A stretch of DNA of 10,172 nt from positions 1 to 10,172 of the forward strand of contig DGOK01000038.1 of the NCBI GenBank assembly GCA_002389385.1, written 5' to 3'. The position numbers and the translations under genes are program-made. Origin of the DNA: Rhodospirillaceae bacterium UBA4468. Lineage in GTDB: Bacteria; Pseudomonadota; Alphaproteobacteria; Rhodospirillales; Casp-alpha2. The notes under the pieces are model-generated. The model saw only the letters and a list, made by a program, of their open reading frames with translations. It was not told where the DNA came from and did no database searches. Positions 6,659 to 10,172 of this stretch are shown one piece after another (position 1 is the stretch's first letter; each line of letters begins with the position of its first letter).

Positions 6659-7831
6659 TTATCTGTTTCCAAGATACTCACGAATACGACGGATGGCTTC
6701 GCGGATATTTTCCGTTGAATTCGCATATGAGAACCGAACGTAACCTTCTCCCTGTGCGCCAAAACTTGTTCCGGCAATGATAGCGACGCCTGTTTCTTGT
6801 AATAGGTTATCTTGAAGCTCGCGTGCTGACATGCCCGTATCTTCGATATTCGGGAATGCATAGAATGCACCGCCAGGCTCTATACACCGAAACCCAGGAA
6901 CTTGGTTGAGCTCCGACACAATGACACGTCGGCGCTCATCAAAGGCACTGACCATCGTATCAACAGCATCCTGCGAGCCTTCGAGAGCGGCAATGCCTGC
7001 ATACTGGGTCGGCGCATTGACGCAAGAATGGCAGTTGATAGCGAGACGTGTTGCGTGGTCCACCAAAGCATCTGGCCAAACCGCATAACCCAATCGCCAT
7101 CCGGTCATCGCATAGGTTTTAGACCAGCCGTCCAGCATAATCACACGGTCGCGCAGATTTTCGTATTCAAGCATGCTGACGTGTTCACGTCCGTCGTAAA
7201 GCATCCGGCCATATATCTCATCTGACATGATCGCAACGTGGGGATGGTCCTCAAGCCCTTTGGCGAGCTTGTCCATTTCGGCGCGGGGCACTGTCCCGCC
7301 AGTTGGGTTCGCAGGGGAGTTTATGATAATCAACCGTGTGGCAGGCGTAATCAATCCAAGCACTTCATCTGCTGAGAATGAAAAACCGTTCTCTTCATGC
7401 AATGCCATGGGCACGGGCTTGGCGCCGGTGAACTTGATCACAGACTCGTAAATCGGAAAGCCGGGATTTGGATAAATAATCTCAGTGCCAGGTGCGCCAA
7501 ACATTGTAATCGCAAAGAACATAGTCGGTTTGCCGCCAGGCATGATCACAACGTTGTCCGGATTGACCTCGCATTTTCTATATTTTGCGATGTCCGCCGC
7601 AACAGCTTCGCGAAGTTCGGGAATGCCGTTTGCAGGGGTGTAACCGTGATGCCCGTTTTTCAATGCTTTAATAGCAGCTTCAACAATATGTTCCGGGGTT
7701 TTAAAATCAGGCTGACCAATACCGAGGTTAATGACGTCCATGCCACCTTGAGCCAATTTATTGGCTCGGGCCAAGACTTCAAAAGCTGATTCTGTGCCTA
7801 AACGGTTCATGGCTTCGACAAGTTGTAGCAT
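6659..7831 (-). CDS. Class I/II PLP-dependent aminotransferase
   Basis: This is a 390-residue fold-type I aminotransferase of the aspartate aminotransferase superfamily. It transfers the amino group of an amino acid to a 2-keto acid using pyridoxal phosphate. INLGIGQPDF lies at about 34-43 and HGYTPANGIPELREA at about 62-76. The substrate/PLP segment is NSPANPTGG (about 171-179), the PLP-ring Asp-Tyr is SDEIYG (about 203-208), the Schiff-base Lys is in DGWSKTYAMTGWRLGY (about Lys238), and the substrate-carboxylate Arg is in GYVRFSYA. A longer frame from 7882 exists, but the start at 7831 is preceded by a perfect AGGAGG (7837-7842) with a 5-base spacer, so that start is preferred. Specificity (aspartate, alanine, aromatic or LL-DAP-type) is not determinable. 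It converges on argC with only six bases between stops. Confidence 0.93.
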   Translation of the reverse strand: MLQLVEAMNRLGTESAFEVLARANKLAQGGMDVINLGIGQPDFKTPEHIVEAAIKALKNGHHGYTPANGIPELREAVAADIAKYRKCEVNPDNVVIMPGGKPTMFFAITMFGAPGTEIIYPNPGFPIYESVIKFTGAKPVPMALHEENGFSFSADEVLGLITPATRLIIINSPANPTGGTVPRAEMDKLAKGLEDHPHVAIMSDEIYGRMLYDGREHVSMLEYENLRDRVIMLDGWSKTYAMTGWRLGYAVWPDALVDHATRLAINCHSCVNAPTQYAGIAALEGSQDAVDTMVSAFDERRRVIVSELNQVPGFRCIEPGGAFYAFPNIEDTGMSARELQDNLLQETGVAIIAGTSFGAQGEGYVRFSYANSTENIREAIRRIREYLGNR

Positions 7832-7854
7832 GTTTTCCTCCTCAAGATATTGAT

Positions 7855-7881
7855 TGCACGCACTATGCCGACTAGCGTGCA
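7855..7881. promoter_or_regulatory. Perfect inverted repeat in the divergent promoter region (candidate operator)
   Basis: TGCACGC (7855-7861) and GCGTGCA (7875-7881) are perfect inverted copies with 13 bases between them, centre to centre 20 bp, about two helical turns. They lie in the 98-base gap between the divergent aminotransferase and ThDP-enzyme starts, 24 bases from the former start and 48 from the latter. This geometry suits a dimeric repressor or activator acting on both genes, such as a GntR- or LysR-type protein. No regulator gene is in the window. As RNA it could also form a hairpin in the aminotransferase leader. Confidence 0.45.
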
Positions 7882-7929
7882 TTCTGTCACCGCATTTGCA
7901 GTGAAAATTATAGATGGGGATTTACGAAG

Positions 7930-9483
7930 ATGAATGGTGCAGAAGCATTGGTTCGCAGCTTGGCGGGTTCAGGTATTGATGTATGTTTTACGAACCCTGG
8001 CACGTCAGAAATGCATTTTGTTGCAGCTCTGGATCGGCTTGATCTCATCTATTGTGTTCTGGCATTACAAGAGAACGTGGCAACCGGTGCGGCGGATGGA
8101 TATGCGCGGATGACCGGTCAACCTGCTGCGACCTTGTTACATTTGGGTCCTGGGTTCGGGAATGGCTTGGCTAATGTTCACAACGCCAAAAAAGCCCGTG
8201 TCCCTATGATTAATATCGTAGGAGAGCACGCGAGTTATCATATTAAATATAATGCACCACTGACGTCCGATATTGAGGCGATCGTCACACCCGTATCTGA
8301 TTATGTCGTGACATCAAGTCACCCTGATGATGTTGGTACGGACGCAGCACGCGCTGTCGCACAGGCTAAAACCTGGCCGGGTAAAATCGCTACAATGATT
8401 TTGCCCGCTGACATGGCTTGGTCGAAAACTGATATCGTTGGCGATGGGCTGCTGCCGGATGCGCCGGGTCGTGTTGTTGCTGAAGAAGTTGAAGCCGTTG
8501 CAGCGGCGCTCAAATCTGACAAAAAGGCTGTGATGTTCTGTTCTGGTGCAGTGCTTATTGATCCCAATCTGGAAAAGCTTGGCAAAGTACGTGCGGCATC
8601 TGGTGTGGATTTGATTTCACAAACATCGAATCGTCGTATTGACCGCGGTGCTGGGCGTGTCGTTGTCGACAAATTACCTTATGTTGTGGATCTCGCCATT
8701 GAGACCCTTAAGGATTATGACGTTATTATCCTTGTGGGCACAGATGAGCCTGTTGGTTTCTTTGCGTACCCAGAAAAGCCAAGTAAATTGTCGCCTGAAG
8801 GTGCGGAAATTTTACGATTAGCCGGACCAGAACAAAATACGTTCGAAGCATTAGATATGTTGATCGATACGTTAGATGCTAAGGACTTAGAGGTTGAAGT
8901 TGCAGCCTATGAAGAGGCGGCTGATATCAGCAAACTTTCAGGACCCATCACCCCAGAGGCGATCTCGGCCGCATTCCATGCGCATATGCCCGAAGACGCG
9001 ATTATTTGTGATGAGAGCATAACCACTGGCCGTGCATTCTATCCGGATGGCCGGAATGCTAAGCCGCATTCACTCCTTCAAGTGACGGGGGGGGCGATTG
9101 GCGATGGGATGCCTATGGCTGTAGGCGCTGCAATCGCGTGTCCGGACCGCCGTGTTATTGTCCTGCAGTCGGATGGCTCTGCGATGTATACCAATCAAGC
9201 GCTTTGGACGATGGCGCGTGAAGGCCTGGATATCGCGATCTTGCTGTTCTCGAACCGATGCTATCGGATTTTGGAAGGTGAGATGAAAGGCGTTGGCGTT
9301 GAAAAGATGGGGCACGTTGCCGAAAGCATGTTTAGTCTAGCTGATCCCGAAATTGATTGGTGTAAAATGGCAGAAAGCATGGGTGTTTCAGGCACGCGTG
9401 TCGACGATGCTAGCGAGCTTTCAGCGGCTATTAAGCGCGCAGTAACCCATGAAGGCCCATTCCTCGTTGAGATTGTTTTCTAG
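7930..9483 (+). CDS. Thiamine-diphosphate enzyme, acetolactate synthase large subunit-like
   Basis: This is a 517-residue ThDP-dependent enzyme of the acetohydroxyacid synthase/benzoylformate decarboxylase superfamily. The N-terminal pyrimidine-binding domain has FTNPGTSEMHF (20-30) and the cofactor-activating Glu48 in LALQENVATGAADGYARMTG (44-63), then GPGFGNGLANVHNA. A shorter, divergent middle domain follows. The C-terminal pyrophosphate-binding domain has DESITTGRAF, GGAIGDGMPMAVGAAIA and the metal motif SDG (414-416) through Asn442 in LLFSN, where canonical enzymes read GDG...NN. Such proteins are often auto-annotated as acetolactate synthase large subunits, but no ilvN follows, and at 517 residues it is shorter than IlvB (about 550-590). 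A 2-keto-acid decarboxylase or carboligase role is at least as likely. The ATG at 7930 has GGGGA nine bases upstream. Its partner across the promoter is an aminotransferase that could supply the keto acid. Confidence 0.85.
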   Translation: MNGAEALVRSLAGSGIDVCFTNPGTSEMHFVAALDRLDLIYCVLALQENVATGAADGYARMTGQPAATLLHLGPGFGNGLANVHNAKKARVPMINIVGEHASYHIKYNAPLTSDIEAIVTPVSDYVVTSSHPDDVGTDAARAVAQAKTWPGKIATMILPADMAWSKTDIVGDGLLPDAPGRVVAEEVEAVAAALKSDKKAVMFCSGAVLIDPNLEKLGKVRAASGVDLISQTSNRRIDRGAGRVVVDKLPYVVDLAIETLKDYDVIILVGTDEPVGFFAYPEKPSKLSPEGAEILRLAGPEQNTFEALDMLIDTLDAKDLEVEVAAYEEAADISKLSGPITPEAISAAFHAHMPEDAIICDESITTGRAFYPDGRNAKPHSLLQVTGGAIGDGMPMAVGAAIACPDRRVIVLQSDGSAMYTNQALWTMAREGLDIAILLFSNRCYRILEGEMKGVGVEKMGHVAESMFSLADPEIDWCKMAESMGVSGTRVDDASELSAAIKRAVTHEGPFLVEIVF

Positions 9484-9522
9484 TCGATCGATATCCATAC
9501 GATTGCTCCCATAGTAGGTGAC

Positions 9523-9551
9523 TTGACGAGGCCCGGGGCAGGGGTTATTGA
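9523..9551 (+). promoter_or_regulatory. Candidate promoter for tRNA-His
   Basis: TTGACG (9523-9528) matches the -35 consensus at five of six positions. Seventeen bases later comes TATTGA (9546-9551), a weak -10. A GC-containing discriminator (GTGCGAC) follows, as is usual for stable-RNA promoters. Transcription would begin about 45 bases before the tRNA. The weak -10 keeps confidence low. Confidence 0.35.
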
Positions 9552-9603
9552 GTGCGACCTATCGCGTTCAGCTTAGTTTTAGAGCAGGATGCTGATGCAG
9601 TGT

Positions 9604-9681
9604 GGTGGCTGTAGCTCAGTTGGTTAGAGCATCGGCTTGTGGTGCCGAGGGTCGGGGGTTCAAATCCCCTCAGCCACCCCA
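9604..9681 (+). tRNA. tRNA-His (anticodon GTG), CCA encoded, G-1 present
   Basis: The acceptor stem GTGGCTG (9605-9611) pairs with CAGCCAC (9671-9677). The D arm contains GCTCAGTTGGTTAGAGC. The anticodon stem TCGGC/GCCGA (9632-9636 and 9644-9648) holds the loop TTGTGGT with anticodon GTG at 9639-9641. The T arm is GGGGG-TTCAAAT-CCCCT with one G-U pair. Position 73 is C (9678) and CCA is encoded at 9679-9681. The base before the acceptor stem is G (9604), giving the G-1:C73 pair that is the main identity element for histidyl-tRNA synthetase. All arms fold cleanly. Its 3' end borders a gene-free, repeat-rich stretch, so it is a candidate integration site. Confidence 0.97.
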
Positions 9682-9924
9682 TCTCTTATCAAAGCCTAGA
9701 CGGGCTAAGGGTTTCAGAGAAATAAAAGATTAACACTCCTTCAAGTGGTACAAAGTGAGCCGTATGGCAACCCCATGGGCTTAACATTGAGACGCGCTTA
9801 AGCATTTGCAACCCGAGTTCAAGTTCTATCCAAGTAAGAATCCTAGTTTCGGCTGATTAATTTTAATTAGATTGGCAGGCATCCGCCATTTTATTGATAG
9901 AGACGGCCTCTTAGAGGTAAGTAA

Positions 9925-9973
9925 AGGTTACATCCCTATAGTCTACTATAGTCAACGTTGGTCAACGTAACCT
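9925..9973. repeat. Inverted repeat enclosing 10-bp-phased direct repeats
   Basis: AGGTTAC (9925-9931) and GTAACCT (9967-9973) are perfect inverted copies bounding 49 bases. Inside, CTATAGTC occurs at 9936-9943 and 9946-9953, and GTCAACGT at 9951-9958 and 9961-9968, each pair with a period of exactly 10 bases. GTC therefore falls at 9941, 9951 and 9961. The palindrome CAACGTTG sits at 9953-9960. Helical phasing suggests protein binding sites. Confidence 0.6.
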
Positions 9974-9993
9974 CCATTGATATTCTACCATAG

Positions 9994-10097
9994 TCTCTAT
10001 AATCCTTCTCTATATGGTCTACCTTCGATGATAGACCTTAGAACCTACCCCTCCTTATAGCCCTCTAAGATCTCTATAGGTCTCTGGCTCTATAGGT
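9994..10097. repeat. Dispersed CTCTATA repeats
   Basis: TCTCTATA occurs at 9994-10001, 10007-10014 and 10071-10078. A longer word, CTCTATAGGT, occurs twice at 10072-10081 and 10088-10097 with a 16-base period. Their density over about 100 bases is well beyond what random sequence gives. No function can be assigned. Confidence 0.5.
10016..10037. repeat. Short hairpin GGTCTA...TAGACC
   Basis: GGTCTA (10016-10021) and TAGACC (10032-10037) are perfect inverted copies around a 10-base loop. They lie within the repeat-rich tail with no T run after them, so this is not a classical terminator. Confidence 0.4.
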
Positions 10098-10110
10098 ACA
10101 TTAAGTACCT
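10094..10110. repeat. Tight hairpin AGGTAC-ATTAA-GTACCT
   Basis: Two perfect 6-base inverted arms, AGGTAC (10094-10099) and GTACCT (10105-10110), surround a 5-base loop. The left arm overlaps the second CTCTATAGGT repeat. It could be a binding site or an RNA hairpin. Confidence 0.45.
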
Positions 10111-10140
10111 TGAGTTAAACCTTACGGAATACATTCAGTC

Positions 10141-10168
10141 TTGATACAGGAACATCTATCATTATTCT
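10141..10168 (+). promoter_or_regulatory. Candidate rightward sigma70-type promoter at the window edge
   Basis: TTGATA (10141-10146) matches five of six -35 positions, and TATTCT (10163-10168) matches four of six -10 positions, with a 16-base spacer. It points out of the window, so the downstream gene is unseen. AT-rich surroundings make chance matches likely. Confidence 0.3.
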
Positions 10169-10172
10169 TTAT

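Larger units (their letters stand above)
9682..10172. other. Gene-free, repeat-rich stretch 3' of tRNA-His (possible start of an integrated element)
   Basis: These 491 bases hold no recognisable coding region on either strand. Just after the tRNA, AGCC (9693-9696) and GGCT (9703-9706) nested inside TCTCT/AGAGA (9682-9686, 9716-9720) form a weak hairpin without a T run. CTGATTAAT/TTTAATTAG (9853-9870) is an almost perfect palindrome. From about 9907 short direct and inverted repeats become dense and the plus strand becomes pyrimidine-rich. Repeated cores are CTATAGTC, GTCAACGT and CTCTATA. The last 30 bases could hold a rightward promoter. The style resembles phage terminal or regulatory DNA more than ordinary spacer, but no phage gene is in view to confirm it. 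Confidence 0.5.

Noticed and set aside
7832..7882. Longer aminotransferase start at 7882
   Set aside because: The extra 17 residues have no family similarity and cover a perfect AGGAGG ribosome site correctly spaced for the start at 7831.
9808..9832. tRNA T-arm-like word (GAGTTCAAGTTCT) suggesting a tRNA remnant
   Set aside because: The flanking five-base arms do not pair and no acceptor or anticodon stem can be formed around it.
9936..10097. CRISPR array
   Set aside because: The repeats are only 7-10 bases, with irregular or helical-turn periods and no unique spacers of about 30 bases.

Overview
The window looks like a piece of a bacterial chromosome of moderate GC content, most likely from an alphaproteobacterium. 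The evidence is the short (type 2) ArgC, the lineage-typical dipeptidase and alpha/beta hydrolase variants, and the general protein similarity. The tRNA-His gene encodes the canonical G-1:C73 pair, which argues against the alphaproteobacterial clade (Rhizobiales, Rhodobacterales, Caulobacterales) known to have lost it. The taxonomic call is inference from remembered families, not from a search.

Left third (1-2711) is a decaying accessory region. A FAD-dependent D-amino-acid dehydrogenase-like gene is cut off and joined, out of frame, to the last ~190 codons of a catalase-peroxidase (katG) remnant, which itself carries an in-frame TAG. A small intact zinc-ribbon PhnA/YjdM gene lies on the minus strand. 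After a 209-base AT-rich gap with a long stem-loop comes an AT-rich SAM-dependent methyltransferase pseudogene with two in-frame stops and no frameshift.

Middle (2734-6652) holds a MetX-like alpha/beta hydrolase on the minus strand and a divergent three-gene operon on the plus strand: an M19-family dipeptidase-like gene broken by one frameshift, an alpha/beta hydrolase that starts on the last base of the dipeptidase stop codon, and a type 2 N-acetyl-gamma-glutamyl-phosphate reductase (argC) nine bases further on. This is an unusual setting for argC.

Right part (6659-9681) holds a class I/II PLP aminotransferase (minus) that converges on argC with six bases between the stops. It diverges from a thiamine-diphosphate enzyme of the acetolactate synthase-like/benzoylformate decarboxylase-like group. 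The shared 98-base promoter region carries a perfect 7-bp inverted repeat. A tRNA-His(GTG) gene with encoded CCA follows. Amidohydrolase-like, reductase, transaminase and 2-keto-acid (ThDP) genes lying together suggest amino-acid or amino-acid-conjugate metabolism, but no defined pathway can be read from the sequence.

End (9682-10172) is about 490 bases with no recognisable gene. It is dense with short direct and inverted repeats, and it begins directly at the 3' end of the tRNA. That is where integrated phages and islands begin, and its repeat style recalls the terminal region of T7-like podoviruses. No rRNA, CRISPR array, transposase or inverted-repeat-bounded insertion sequence was seen. 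I did not find a clear new biological system. The most distinctive features are the dadA/katG fusion scar, the structured element at 1907-1947, the argC-containing operon and the repeat field next to the tRNA.
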